Notes: generated from the sequence alone by a model not told the origin. A DNA stretch of 64,000 nucleotides from Alentia gelatinosa (GCA_950022655.1 OX465592.1:2070623-2134622); one strand, 5' to 3'. Positions 43,055-54,085 are shown, numbered from the stretch's first letter. Numbers and translations are program-made.

Positions 43055-43260
43055 AGGAATTAGGGTTTATCTCACCCCTGTAAAAATGTCCATAGGCTTA
43101 ACTTTGGGAACTCCTTCTCCATGCCTCTACAAGTATTGCAGTCCGTTCTCCATGGTTTATGTCCTGTGTGTTGTCCAATCTTTTAGTGTATATATAGGGG
43201 TAAGATAGATACAGAAAGCAATTCGTTTTGGTCAAAGAAGTCGTTCTCCAACTATAATAA
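43055..43260. mobile_element. TTTATCTCACCCCTG element, left half
   Basis: Terminus TTTATCTCACCCCTG, CCATAGGCTTAACTTTGGG module, GTCCTGTGTGTTGTCCAATC and GTTTTGGTCAAAGAAGTCG arm. The apex and right arm are absent. Confidence 0.7.
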
Positions 43261-43371
43261 CATTGACATATATCATTGAATAATGCCTACATTTTAAATC
43301 ATCACTCACATGAAACTTTCGAAAACCGATTTTAGCGCTAACAAGCTAACGAACATTAGCCAATTCTACAA

Positions 43372-43545
43372 AATTAGGTGGACCCTAACGTCTATGTATT
43401 CTAGTTCTCGCTCCCGGCACCACAGGTGTGACCGCGGCATCGCGGTGCGGCCGAGGCGCGACTGAGGCTTTCACAACCCCGGTTTCGGCTGGGCCCTAAC
43501 GTCCAGACTTTTGGGTGGTGGGCCCTAACGTCCTGCAATCCGACT
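43372..43545. mobile_element. Right end of GTTAGGGCCCACC element
   Basis: GTGGACCCTAACGTC, GACCGCGGCATCGCGGTG, GCGACTGAGGCTTTCACAAC and GGGCCCTAACGTCC are shared with 28600-29150. Confidence 0.65.
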
Positions 43546-43637
43546 GGACTGGAGAAGTGCAAAGACTCGGGGTCGGAGTTTCACTCCTACCTTAACTGAA
43601 ATTCGCTGACACAAGGAGTTCTTAATCATTTATATAA

Positions 43638-44042
43638 GGCCACTCAAAAAAACAAACTTGTTTCTCATCACCGCGCGCATCAGAAAAAACGATTTTAGAA
43701 GATTTTTTTTTTTTTTTTCAAAATAGATGAACCTTGGTAGAAATTATGAAAGGTATGTGTATTTAGTATCAAATTAAAGCTCCTGATGTCAGGGATGCAT
43801 CAAACGTATACCCAGAAAAAATCTGGAAACCCCGTGTTAGCGCACATCCTGGTAAATGCACACTTTGGCCGGGATTGAAGGCTGTCCACCAATGCGGGGT
43901 TTTAATGTTAGCCCGTATCCCATCGGTTTTAAGCTCATTTTATGACACTTCAGAAGCCTAGCTTTAAAAAAAAAAAAAGCGCCCTCGTCATATTTTTCAT
44001 GGCTTGGTGATGAGAAACAAGTTTTTTTTTTTAGTGGCCTAA
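43638..44042. mobile_element. Intact GGCCACTCAAAAAAAC element
   Basis: Inverted termini GGCCACTCAAAAAAACAAAC and ACAAGTTTTTTTTTTAGTGG, with TTGTTTCTCATCACCGCGCG and TGGTGATGAGAAACAA subterminal. About 400 bp, no transposase. Reference copy for the split element at 37553. Confidence 0.75.
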
Positions 44043-44334
44043 CTTCTTTTTTTTCGATATCTTTTCAGACAACTTCCGATTATTTTCTCATCCGAACGTA
44101 TCTAATATAAATGACTCTCGTACAGCCAATACATTTCTCAGATGAATCTGATTTACAAAGAAAACTATTTAGGTTTAAAGGGAGCTGTGTGCGTTGTGTA
44201 ACGGCTGACCCGCCTTTCGTAACACACCCCACCCATGGCCCGTATACTGACCTCATTGAACAAGCAGACAAGGTATACGTAGGTGATCCATCTACATGGC
44301 TGCTTTCACCAACAGATGGGTTTGCTGTGGTATA

Positions 44335-44990
44335 TCTTGTTTTATCCTACCCCTAATAAAAAACGCCATAGGTTTAACATTGACTCAATGTATTTAACGG
44401 AGCGTTGAATAAAGTGTTATTTATGCACCGAGGTGAATAAAAAAAACGGACCAATCAGGGATGAGATAACGAAAGTAGATCCGGCAGCATTGATAACTAC
44501 TAACATGGATAATTACAAATATTCTCTGTATATCGGTGAGATGGGGTAGGATAAATACGAAACTGAACTCGAGTTAGCCTTCTCCATGTTTAAATACCAC
44601 TCTGGTCAGGTCTGCTACTCACGCCTCGTGTAGTAAACATGTAGTCGTGTACAACCTGCCCATCGTAAAAAAAACCGGACTAATCAGGGACGAGATAACA
44701 AAAGTAGAACCGGCAGCATTGATAAATGTGGCCATCCTCTGATGAGTGTCAACATGCTACTAACACGGATATTTACAAAATTTTCTCTGTATATCGGTGA
44801 GATGGGGTAGGATAAATACGAAACCGAACTTAAGTTACCCTTCTCAATGTTTATACCACTCTGGTCAGGTCTGCTACTCACTTCACTCGGCTAACGCCTC
44901 GTGTAGTAATACACAACCTGCCCACTGTGGCATAAACGTGTACAAGGCTAACTCTCCTTTAGTTTCTATTAAGTATCATCAGTGGTGACA
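44335..44990. mobile_element. Two tandem foldback elements with GGCGTTAGCC apex
   Basis: First copy 44335-44690: TTTATCCTACCCCTAATAAA end, CCATAGGTTTAACATTG module, GGGGTAGGATAAAT. Second copy 44690-44985: arms AAGTTACCCTTCTCAATG / GTACAAGGCTAACTC, apex complement GGCTAACGCC at 44889-44898. The first lacks its apex. Confidence 0.75.
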
Positions 44991-45308
44991 CACACGATAT
45001 AGCAAGATTCGGCCCGATTAGGTTGTCTTGCAACAACGGGCTAGGATTGAATGATCGGTGCCTATTTGTCGCGATGTGTCTTGAGGTGTCGCGGTGGTGG
45101 AGCACCAAAACATACTCCCGACACCGCACAGCTACGTTTTGAGACAACGGAGGTACAACACATCGTGACACTGAAAGACCGAGAATAGCTTCCATACGGA
45201 CACAGTCACTACGTTTTCTTATTATTACATACCTAAATATCAAGAAAAAACGCCATTTTATATACTTACTTTATGTACCAATTGACCTGATACATTCACT
45301 ATAAACAC
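44991..45308. other. No gene; foldback edge
   Basis: 45195-45300 carries ACGTTTTCTTATTATTACAT, an end motif shared with 36835 and 46255. Nothing else recognised. Confidence 0.4.
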
Positions 45309-45640
45309 AGTGCACCCGAACATTCACTACGGACACAGTGTGCCCGAACATTCACTACGGACACAGTGCGCCCGCACATTCACTACGGGCACAGTGCCCC
45401 CGAACATTCACTACGAGCACAGTGCGCCCGAACATTCACTACGGGCACAGTGCGCCCGAACATTCACTACTGGCACAGTGCGCCCGAATATTCACTACGG
45501 GCACAGTGCGCCCGAACATTCACTACTGGCACAGTGCGCCCGAACATTCACTACTGGCACAGTGCGCCCGAACATTCACTACTGGCACAGTGCGCCCGAA
45601 CATTCACTACTGGCACAGTGCGCCCGAACATTCACGACTT
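45309..45640. repeat. 28-bp minisatellite, 12 copies
   Basis: Unit CACAGTGCGCCCGAACATTC then ACTACGGG or ACTACTGG, exactly 28 bp. Because 28 is not divisible by 3, all three forward frames are open across it (137, 119 and 123 codons), which is a repeat artefact. A single ancestral unit is recognisable in the foldback element at 36730-36775. Confidence 0.95.
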
Positions 45641-46125
45641 TTCATCACATCGCATCGCATCTTTCAGCACATCAAATTCCTCACAGTATCTTTTTAACCG
45701 GAAAGGCTACACATGCAAAATAGAAGAGTTTTATTAAGCTTTTCTATACCGACCTCCGGTAGGTATTCGGGCACCCGCCTGATAAAAGAGAGAGGGAATC
45801 TCATAAAGGATCCGCTATGTAGTTGAGCTAATTGTCTTCAATTTCTTTATTCTCAGTCGATGCTGTGTTCAAGTCCCCGAACCACGTACCTCACAGGGGG
45901 AAGGCCCCTCTCCCACACTCCTCCATTCAATTCTGATCCTATTTAAGCCTCTGTACGTTCTCAAAGGGGCGGCAGACTCATATAAACCAATGAAAAGGGC
46001 CTCAAGGTATAGCCTACAATACACAATGGCGCCACCTGGTGATTTTATAATACTGAAAGTTATCAATTCAAACTGGTTCCTGTGGCTTATGCTAATGTTG
46101 AATGAGTGAGGTATGACATATTATT
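45641..46125. other. Fragment of GGCATATCC element, otherwise nothing
   Basis: 45998-46080 has TACAATACACAATGGCGCCA followed by CCTGGTGATTTT. The rest is unannotated. Confidence 0.4.
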
Positions 46126-46415
46126 ATACACCTGTGTGCGAATGTCTATGAAATACTGCCCGCTGCTAGGGGTGCAGTAATAATAATGTTCGTGCCCGCT
46201 GTCAGTGTGACTTAATAAGTCATCAAAATAACGTTTTTTCATCGATTTAAGGTATATAATAATAAGCAAACGTCCTCACTGTGGATGAAACCTTTCTCAT
46301 TCTCGGACAGTCTTTGATTTCATACTGACTTCCGCCTATGGCGTCAGGCAGTATAAAATCAAAGACTGACCTCGAACAGGAACCGTTTTGTCCACAGTAA
46401 GGACGTTTCCTAATA
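46126..46415. mobile_element. Foldback element with CGCCTATGGCG apex
   Basis: Arms GGACAGTCTTTGATTTCATA and ATAAAATCAAAGACTGACC around CTTCCGCCTATGGCGTCAGG; outer arms AACGTCCTCACTGTGGATG / CCACAGTAAGGACGTTT. Relative of 36655-37005. Confidence 0.75.
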
Positions 46416-46669
46416 TTATCGAGTTGGGAATAATCCAATATGTGGATTAGACCAATTTACATTTGACTGGTTTATATAAGGAATAAACTGACAATTTAAA
46501 AAAAAAATCAATAGCAAGGAAGATGACGTATGAATTTTAAAACTTAAATATGTAGAATACATTTACTAAAATCAGTGATGAAGGAGATTCGTCTCCAACT
46601 CGGAACGCAATCCAAACTTAATGTAGCAGTTTGGTTTGTAATAACTGTACAACTGTGTTTCGTGATAGA

Positions 46670-46945
46670 GTAAAGACGTAAATTGGGATTCACACGAGGG
46701 GATTCATGTACCCCACAGGATGTTTGAGACAAATCCTGCTGAGATTCACGTACCTCAAAGTGTGTTTGTCTGAGATCCTGTTGGGATTCTGTAATCGAAC
46801 ACAATTTCAGGGTTTCATTTCCCTAAGACATGTTTTCCCCCTGTAAATGTTAAAAACATTTCCCCCTAAAAAGGAACAGAATCACAGGAGATTTTGAACC
46901 CTGTGAAGTACATGAATCCCACCGTGTGAATCTCACTTAACCCTT
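46670..46945. mobile_element. Element with GGGATTCACACGAGGGG ends
   Basis: Inverted termini TTGGGATTCACACGAGGGGA / ATCCCACCGTGTGAATCTCA with subterminal CATGTACCCCACAGG / CCTGTGAAGTACATG. Matches the repeat pair at 823-955. Confidence 0.7.
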
Positions 46946-47371
46946 TCACGCCGGGCACCTCTGACAAAGCAATGTCTGTAAGGCTGGGTAGGGTGTTAGT
47001 ATATACCGCCAGGGGACGGGTCTTTTCAGGCCTATTGTAATAATTTCACTTTTTGATCACGTGATAAAACACGTGATCTTTAATATTATTTTATGAGTAT
47101 TTCAAAATCGTAAGTGTAATGTTATACCAACATTCTGTGAAAAATTCATTTTTTTTTTTTTTTTTTTTTTTTATTGTACCAATAGGAGTACATACAAAGT
47201 CGGGCCTCTGCATTGCAGTTATTACGGCCGTCCCGAAGAACATTTGTAGGGATCGCAGTGCTGAACAATTTTCAATCTTAACTAAATACACGATTTGTAC
47301 ATTGTTGTGCAAATGATGGTAATGATGATGATAACTTTTACAGTTAGGGTAACCTCGTTCTATACAAAGAA
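46946..47371. other. Poly-T tract and unassigned DNA
   Basis: Poly-T run at 47150-47172. No gene. Confidence 0.5.
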
Positions 47372-47515
47372 CTTTCCTTTCACATACCTTTTGTACTCAT
47401 GAGCCGAGCTTATCTGAACTTCTTTGGGAAGATCATTCCATAAATGCATTGATGTGTAAATTGGACTCTTTTTGTAAAAAGCGCTTTTTGGCCTTTTAAG
47501 CCTAATATCATTATT
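47372..47515 (-). mobile_element. LINE fragment, reverse-transcriptase C-terminus
   Basis: The minus strand translates LKRPKSAFYKKSPIYTSM then HLWNDLPKEVQ, the typical WN-LP-E block near the C-terminus of non-LTR retrotransposon polymerases. It parallels 49155-48826 (LKRPQTSFYKKDLLYIGM, YWNDLPVEV), so both are from one family. 5' truncated. Confidence 0.75.
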
Positions 47516-47689
47516 GATCAATTATTTACAAAGTTATTACACATAAACTATGATTTTGTAAGTCTTGGGCATCATCCGGCCACACCCGGTGCCAAAGGGT
47601 TAAGTCTAGTCTATGATACTGCTCTAATCAAACCTACGTACACTTCAGTAGACACACATTATACTGACAACAAGTGAGTGTAGATAGTT

Positions 47690-48060
47690 ACGCAAGCCTG
47701 GTGCAGTGTCCCCGCACCTAGCTACGTGTGGTCCGCGGGGTGTTAACTAAAGGAGCCTCACCCCTCACCCTAAACCGGGCCCACGCCCTCCTCCACCACC
47801 TCACCCGGCAACCGGCCCTGCCCGGTCCGTGTGGACGGGGCTTAGTGCGGGGGAGGGCGGGCTGACGGGACAGGGGCGGACGGCAGACGCTCAGGGGCGG
47901 ATTAGACGATAAACCCTTCCCGGAGCGGGCGCTAAGCCTCCGGGGGGCGGGCGTTAGATGGCCAATACTCTCCAGCCGCCGTGTAAGCTCCTTGGTCTGT
48001 TGACCTGCCCCCAACGAAGACACTGCCCCTGGCGGGACAAGTACGGGCGTGTCCTGATGG
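47690..48060. promoter_or_regulatory. GC-rich, CpG-rich island with GC boxes
   Basis: The strongest GC island in the window, with GC-box-like AGGGGCGGAC, AGGGGCGGAT, GGGGGCGGGCG and GGGAGGGCGGG plus GGCCAAT. A 101-codon frame on the minus strand is compositional. No exon is identified on either side, so it may be a promoter or a moved promoter fragment. Confidence 0.4.
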
Positions 48061-48067
48061 TAGCGTC

Positions 48068-48412
48068 ATGAAGACGGAGATGCATCGAGCGATCGAGAAA
48101 CGCAGCGATTTACGGAATCGCCATCACAATATGGCGTGTATGTGAGATATTATTTCATTTTTTGTTGGTGATTTCGGGAATCACTGCGTTTCTCGCTTGG
48201 TGTTTTCCCTTCTTAAAGCTGGAGACACACCAAGCAAGAAACGCAGTGATCTCCAGAATCGCCATCACAATATGGCGCCTATGTGGGATTTTATTTCATG
48301 GGAATATCACCCATTGATAATTCAGCAGCAATACTCAGGTGAAATATGGAATAATATCTCACGATTTTTGTTGGTGATTTTGGGAATCGCTGCGTTTCCT
48401 GGATGAGTTTTG
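48068..48412. mobile_element. Two MITEs with GAAACGCAGCGAT ends
   Basis: First copy 48088-48210: CGAGAAACGCAGCGATT to AATCACTGCGTTTCTCG. Second copy 48225-48405: CAAGAAACGCAGTGATC to AATCGCTGCGTTTCC. Both share CGCCATCACAATATGGCG next to the left end. Confidence 0.75.
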
Positions 48413-48570
48413 ATCTTGGTCACCATATGCCACGACTGGAGTTTGGCAAAGTGACTTCACGAGGCGGAGCTGAGTGATATCCGTAGCCAAAACTCCAGGA
48501 GTGGCATGCGATGGCCAAGATTAGAAAGAATCAGGTTTTGATTTTATCCTACCCTGTCTCCTCGATTTTG
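48413..48570. mobile_element. Foldback element with GCGGAGC apex
   Basis: Arms TGCCACGACTGGAGTTTGGC and GCCAAAACTCCAGGAGTGGC, apex GCGGAGC at 48464-48470 inside ACGAGGCGGAGCTGAGTG, then TTTATCCTACCCTG. Sisters at 50215-50385 and 53640-53815 (inverted). Confidence 0.8.
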
Positions 48571-48825
48571 GAATTTTTTTATTTTTTTTATTTCGTAAGG
48601 TTTATACAAGGGCAGTCTGCTGTGTAACAGGTTTTATATGCCGCTGTAGGGCGTGATTACAAATTCATCCAGACTCCGTATATATACATATAGCCATATT
48701 TGGCGGATCAGAGGTGATAATGATTATGGGATGGGATGTACTTGGGCATTATGACTAGTACAACAAGACCATTATAGTATTTCTTTGCATATATATACGA
48801 TCACAACCTCAATTTTCTCTGTTCA
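48571..48825. other. No feature recognised
   Basis: AT-rich DNA at the 3' side of a LINE remnant. Confidence 0.4.
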
Positions 48826-49155
48826 TTAGCACGCCAGCCTCCTGCTCCGAACCAATACATTCTTTTTATACAGATATATTGAGTCTACATTGTGTACTTC
48901 AACTGGTAGGTCGTTCCAGTAAGTCATTCCTATGTACAGCAGGTCTTTTTTATAAAATGAAGTTTGAGGTCTTTTTAATTTTACCAGTCTTTTAGCTTGC
49001 TGCCTTGTTTTATCAATTTTATCCACTTTAAGTTTAACTGCATATCTTCTCATGTATAAGTGTAAAAGGTATGCTGTTCTACAAGCTAAACTTTCTACAT
49101 CATATCTCGTTGTCGTCTCCCATGTAGATTTTTTCAAAATTCTTATATTCCACAT
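48826..49155 (-). mobile_element. LINE remnant, reverse-transcriptase C-terminal part
   Basis: A 109-codon open frame with YDVESLACRTAYLLHLYMRR, then VKLKRPQTSFYKKDLLYIGM and YWNDLPVEVHNVDSIYLYKK: the C-terminal region of a non-LTR retrotransposon polymerase. Upstream polymerase motifs (the catalytic FxDD) are missing. Together with the endonuclease piece at 49475-49783 it is an internally deleted copy. Confidence 0.75.
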
Positions 49156-49199
49156 TTAAATGAATGCCTTCAAGTTGCGACAGGAAGCTGTCTAGATCA

Positions 49200-49470
49200 C
49201 TAGTTGGTGCTCTGTAGTAAAAAACCAATATTATCCCACCCCTGGTACAGGTTGTGCCATTGAGTTAACGTTGAAATAAAATACGCAACGCTCACCTACG
49301 TAAAGTTACAGTACTACGCCATGGTGGTGGCAGAGAACGTAGCAACGTAGCAACCAATGAACATCGCGTTAAAAAAAATAGTTCCGGCGCCATTGTTTGA
49401 ACAATTCAATACATGATTAACAGAACCGCTTTCGAAACGTATTTTGAAATACGTTTCTAAAGACAGTTCT
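49200..49470. other. Foldback terminus between LINE parts
   Basis: TATTATCCCACCCCTGG at 49231 and a GAGTTAACGTTG module indicate an inserted element end. GAAACGTATTTTGAAATACGTTTC at 49434 is a palindrome. Confidence 0.4.
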
Positions 49471-49474
49471 GCTT

Positions 49475-49783
49475 AAGTAGTTTCTTGTTGTTTGGCTTCT
49501 CTAATCTTAATATAGTAAATTCCATGGTCTCAGAAGAGTATGATACATTTTTTTTAACAGTACAGTATTTCATTTATCTATTTTTTATATAGCAACACAT
49601 GCCCCCTCCAGTTTTAGAGTCCCGGTCCTGCCTTATGATCATACCTGAAGTATAGTTGGTAGTCAGCCATGTTTCAGGTATTTGGAGAACTAATTTCTTT
49701 TGAAAGTGTTCTTTCTCTCTTACGAGCTCCCTTGCTTCTAGTATTCTTACTGTCCGGTACTGGCACGGCTTACTCCGAGTCAT
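49475..49783 (-). mobile_element. LINE remnant, endonuclease fragment
   Basis: The minus strand reads PETWLTTNYTSG, RQDRDSKTGGGMCCYIKN, a stop, then ETMEFTILRLEKPNNKK in the same frame. ETWL and DR-x(5)-GGG are hallmarks of AP-endonuclease domains of LINEs. One in-frame stop, so inactive. It is upstream of the polymerase fragment in the correct order and strand. Confidence 0.75.
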
Positions 49784-49784
49784 T

Positions 49785-50530
49785 ACGTGATAATATTACG
49801 TGATGACAATTCTGTATGCCACTAGTGGCATATAAAACTCCGTATGCCAGTCAGCGTGGCATACAGAAACTCAATGTTAAGCCTATGGGATTTTATATTA
49901 GGGCAGGATAATATAGAGGAAACCCATGAAAGTTTAGGGTCTGAGCTCGTATCCCATCGAGTTTGAATCACGTAGTAATTCAAAGGCGAAGCCGCGTGAA
50001 TTGCTATGTGATTCAAATGAGATGGGATCGAGCTCTGACCCTAAACTTGAATGGGTTTCTGAATTTATCTCACCCTTAGTATTGACTAATGGGCTAACAT
50101 TTGTGACATTATCCCCCATTGGATATTTTTCCTAAATATCTAATGGGTGTTAGATACGAGTTTCCAATGTTAAGTCTATGAAGAAAAAATATCTGGGGTG
50201 AGATAATATCATAAAACTGGATGAGTTTTAATCTTGGCCACCGTATGCCACGACTGGAGTTTGGCATATCGATTTCACGAGGCGAAGCTGAGTGAAGTCT
50301 GGAGCCAAACCTCCAGGAGTGGCGTGCGGTGGCCATGATGAAAATTAATCAGGTTTTGATTTTATCCTACCCTGTCTCCTCGATTTTGGAATATTACGTG
50401 ATGATAATTCTGTATGCCACTAGTGGCATATAAAACTCTGTATGCCAATCAGCGTGGCATACGGAAACTCAATGTTAAGCCTATGGGATTTTATATTAGG
50501 GGTAGGATAAAGCTTATTATCTCACCCAAG
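49785..50530. mobile_element. Composite of four foldback elements
   Basis: 49795-49915 and 50395-50520 are direct copies with TATGCCACTAGTGGCATATA hairpins and a GTTAAGCCTATGGGATTTTA end. Between them are a GGCGAAGCC-apex element (49920-50210; GCGAAGC at 49986-49992) and a GCGAAGC-apex element (50215-50385; 50282-50288). The central pair is bounded by the outer copies, consistent with nesting. Confidence 0.75.
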
Positions 50531-50880
50531 GATAATAAAGTTAACAACGAGGACACATCCTCCGGTGCAACAAGTTCAGGAAAACTATTTTCCATGTGCT
50601 ATGTCATTACCCATCAGCTAATGGATAATAAAAGAGGTATATGACCTCAGTATCGTTCAGGATCGTGTGAGGTGGGTGTGCCCTACCTTCAAAGAAACCA
50701 TTATACCGGCACCCACCTCCAAAGAACTGCCTATTTTCTCTTGATTGTATGTAACTTTACAACTGAAAGCTTCTACTGACGCCCAAACAGATAGCCCCAG
50801 CCTGACAAATGACACCTATTCTAGTGAACCTGTCAACATTTTAACTCTTAAGTCCCAGCAGAGATCTTAGAAAATATGTG
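50531..50880. other. No feature recognised
   Basis: Contains an inverted TTATTATC pair near 50515-50640 but no recognised gene. Confidence 0.4.
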
Positions 50881-50889
50881 TGATAGTGT

Positions 50890-51240
50890 AATTATATAGA
50901 ACGTCCTAACCATGCTGTACAAGTCACAGAACGAGATGCTAATTTACGGTATGTACGGACCGAGGCGTTTACGCCGAGTTCCGTACAAACGGTAAATTAT
51001 CATCGAGTTCTGTGACTTGTGCAAGCATGGTTGGACGTTATATATTTACTATATATATACCCAAAATTAAAAGAAAAATCAATTTGATTTTTCTTAACAA
51101 CCAAAATTTTAATAAATGTGTATGGGTAGGTAGTCCGTATTTTGGTTTACGGACCACTGGTCCGTACAGTATTTTTACGTTATATGCCGAAAGGGTGCGT
51201 ATTTACAGTATATACGGCATGGGTATATATATATAGTAAA
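50890..51240. mobile_element. Foldback MITE plus ATGGTTGGACG repeat
   Basis: Terminus ACGTCCTAACCATGC / GCAAGCATGGTTGGACGT (50908-51040); arms GTCACAGAACGAGATGC / CATCGAGTTCTGTGAC; apex GAGGCGTTTACGCCGAG. Followed by the TATACGGCATGGG segment shared with 9180. Confidence 0.75.
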
Positions 51241-51242
51241 GG

Positions 51243-51432
51243 CCTGTTTTAATTGGCCGACAAACACGGTGTAAATTTTCTGTGTTCTCCTAATAGCCTA
51301 TTTCCATTCTGCATCAGCAGTGCTAAGGTCCGTCGGTGGTTCCTGACTGTATATCGGTGATGAACAATGGAAATAGGCTATAAGGAGGGCACAATAAATC
51401 TAAATTGTCGGCCAATGGAAACGGGCCCTAAC
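51243..51432. mobile_element. Palindromic MITE, ATTGGCCGACAAACAC ends
   Basis: Inverted arms ATTGGCCGACAAACACGG, TGTTCTCCTAATAGCC and TTCCATT at left, with their complements at right. Copy at 55728-55920. The 106-codon frame from 51367 starts inside the right arm and is not called. Confidence 0.75.
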
Positions 51433-51639
51433 AGTGATTCTGTGACATTTCATAATGATACTGTATGTGGGTGTGCAGATGGATGGATCAGAACACCACC
51501 TGGCTTTGAATCTACTTATTTTAACACCCCTCATATGAATCTGACATCTTTAATAACGGTGGAGATAGGGTCTGGTTACTCGCAGTTTGAATGTGATGAC
51601 CACTTGTCACGAGGCTGGGTAAGATGGATTGGCTTTGGC

Positions 51640-51950
51640 CGTTTATTAGAGCGTGCTTGCATCCTATACTCATCGCCTAGAGGTTAGAGTGGTCCCATTG
51701 AACTTCCAGCGCGCTACCAGAAAACTATCCTATCATTATCTGCGTGCTATTCACTGTGATATTCAGAACAGAACAGGGAGCCAGTGTCTCGGGGTCATAG
51801 AGGCAGGCACGGCTGACCATGACCAATCACTCAAGACCGAAATACCTCAAGATCCACTGGTGCTTGGTATGTTTGGATCCTAGACGCAGCTGTAGAAATG
51901 GCAAGTTGACTATCTATAGACTGAATGTAACCCAAACCTTTTAATGCGTC
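51640..51950 (+). repeat. Dispersed TTTATTAGAGCGTGCTT repeat
   Basis: Third copy of the family at 15128 and 31436. Confidence 0.7.
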
Positions 51951-52660
51951 GGGCAAAGGTAGAATCGGGCACAGCAGTCGGGTCGGTGTCTTATAGACTT
52001 TAGCGATACCAATTTATCTAATCCCAAATTGTACTTTTAGGCCCTTGCCTAAATAGTCTAAGGCCTATAAGACACCGACCCGACTACTGTGCCCGATTCT
52101 ACCTTTGCCTGACAGATCCGTCGGGTCTGTGGCAATCTGCGTCAATCGGGTCGATGTACGCAATTCACTGACCCGATTTTATTGCTTTTCCCGATGCGTC
52201 GGGCATTACCACCATGTCAGATATGACTCTCCCAGACCTTAAGATTTCGATGTACGCACTTTCACCGATTGTTACCAATTCTGAGTTGGACGTTTGAATA
52301 GCGATGCTACCTATCCCCCTGTCCGATTTAGAACTTCCTTATACCGATTTGTAGGGGAGACAGAGGCGATTATAAACCTGAAACCCGTTTTCTGATATCT
52401 TGATAGAACAGAAGTTATTAAACTTTGCATTATTACCTATATATACGCTTCACGCGGCCGGGGCCCAGCCGGGCCCAGCTCCCGGTTGCTCTCTTTGATC
52501 TCAATCAGGTTGTTTTACGAGGTTATAAAGGGAAGAGGAGTAGTCGGGAAGAGTCTACATGTCGGTGTCTTAAAACATCGACATTTTATTCCAGACTCTC
52601 ACCGAGTCGATGGTCGGGATAAGTCGGGAAAAAATGTTGGTGTCTTATAGGCTTTAAGCC
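51945..52660. mobile_element. TIR transposon copy, inverted relative to 8127
   Basis: Contains GGCCTATAAGACACCGACCC, GACTACTGTGCCCGATTCTA, GTCGGGTCTGTGGCAATC and, at the right end, GTCTTATAGGCTTTAAGCC. A 100-bp piece of the left end is duplicated in inverted form (51950-52015). No transposase. Confidence 0.75.
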
Positions 52661-52960
52661 TATGAGAGACCAAAATTTGTTCCCGATTCATCCCGACCAT
52701 CAGCTTGGTGAGAGTTAAAATGTTGGTGTCTTATACCTATAAGACATCGACATCTACACTATAGAAACACTGCGCTATGAAGAAACATCATCGACAAGGA
52801 GGGCATGGGTAAAGTTGAAGGTGAAGATGTGTCTGAGGTTCTGGATAAAGAGTGTGCCAAATCCACTTAACTTTAAAACACCGAACTTTTATTCCCGACT
52901 CTCAACGAGCCGATGGTCGGGATGAATCAGGAACAAATTTCGGTGTCTTATAGAGTTCTT
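52661..52960. mobile_element. Short TIR copy with a possible captured gene fragment
   Basis: Ends AAGCCTATGAGAGACC / GGTGTCTTATAGAG with the CCCGATTCATCCCGACC subterminal. Its interior (52790-52870) is unlike the other copies: in one frame it reads IIDKEGMGKVEGEDVSEVLD, ending in TAA at about 52870, which resembles an EF-hand loop (D, E, G, V, D at loop positions 1, 3, 6, 8, 12). Capture of a host gene piece is an inference. Confidence 0.45.
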
Positions 52961-53510
52961 ATGCATTCACATGGTTGAGAAATAGAAATCTTGATGGTAA
53001 TGAGAGAGCAGGTAGCTGGACAATATAACGACAGGCAAGTATAGTATCAGAAAGTATTTGCGGATAAGATAGTAAGATAGGTGACATAGTAATGATTTCC
53101 CATTCGTAATGAGCACATATAAAATATATAAGTCGGTCTACATGCGAGGTCATCATGGGATTTTCCTCAGAAGAATTGCACCATTTCGCTATATAGCGTA
53201 AACACTATCCGGTAGGCTACACATTGACTAAAATATCACTTGTTAGGCCAAATTAAATTTTTTTTTCTATTAATTGGTTTTATATAATTATACAGTAAAT
53301 ATAGAACCACTTTACATGCTTATACAAGCCACATAACTCGATAATGATAATGATACTGATTGAAAAAAGACAAAAAAAACTCCCTGGTCTTCTATGGACT
53401 GAAAGATATAAAATGAAATACACCAACTCAATTTAATCGTAGTCACACTTGTCTATAGCTTTATCCTAGTAGAAAATCCTGGTCAAATAAAAATGTCTGA
53501 AAAAAAGATA
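52961..53510. other. No gene; fragment of ATGGTTGGACG repeat
   Basis: 53175-53340 has CATTTCGCTATATAGCGTAA and GGCCAAATTAAATTT, as in 42170. Otherwise nothing. Confidence 0.4.
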
Positions 53511-53514
53511 GCAA

Positions 53515-53820
53515 ACTTTATCCTACCCCTAATATAAAATCCCATAGGCTTAACATTGATTTTCTGTATGCCACGCTGACTGGCATACAGAGTTTTATAT
53601 GCCACTAGTGGCATACAGAATGGTTATCACGTAATATTCCAAAATCGAGGACAGGGTAGGATCAAATCAAAACCTGATTCGTATTAATCTTGGCCACCGC
53701 ATTCCACTCCTGGAGTTATGGCTCCGGACTTCACTCAGCCTCGCCTCATCAAATCACTATGCCAAACTCCAGTCGTGGAATACGGTTGCCAAGATTAAAC
53801 CTCATCCAGTTTTACTATAG
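53515..53820. mobile_element. Foldback elements, inverse of 50215-50520
   Basis: TTTATCCTACCCCTAATATA with CCATAGGCTTAACATTG, then a TATGCCACTAGTGGCATA hairpin, then arms CACTCCTGGAGTTATGGC / GCCAAACTCCAGTCGTGG around TCACTCAGCCTCGCCTCATC. The whole order is the mirror of 50215-50520. Confidence 0.75.
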
Positions 53821-54085
53821 TAAATCGGTCTTTTTTCACAGCTTCCCGCAAATATATCTTCCCCTACACTGTTACGGAATGCGGAAACCAGTGTCAGGAG
53901 TCTTCACCACAATATGAGGAAACTGCACACTCCTATTGACCACTTTGCTGTGTCTCCTCCCCAGCAGGCGGTGGGGTACAAGTAGCGATGGAGGGTGACC
54001 CTTCGCTACTTCACCCTCCTCTGAGATCCTCGACAAGGGTTGTCATGACAAGGACCGGGCACAGGGGGGCTGACTGAGATGTGAA
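53821..54085. other. No feature recognised
   Basis: Between a foldback element and the satellite; nothing to annotate. Confidence 0.4.

Noticed and set aside
45310..45737. Three overlapping plus-strand frames of 119-137 codons
   Set aside because: A 28-bp repeat without stops opens all three frames; no start context or family.
51367..51687. 106-codon plus frame
   Set aside because: Starts in the right arm of a MITE and ends in a dispersed repeat; a fusion of repeat frames.
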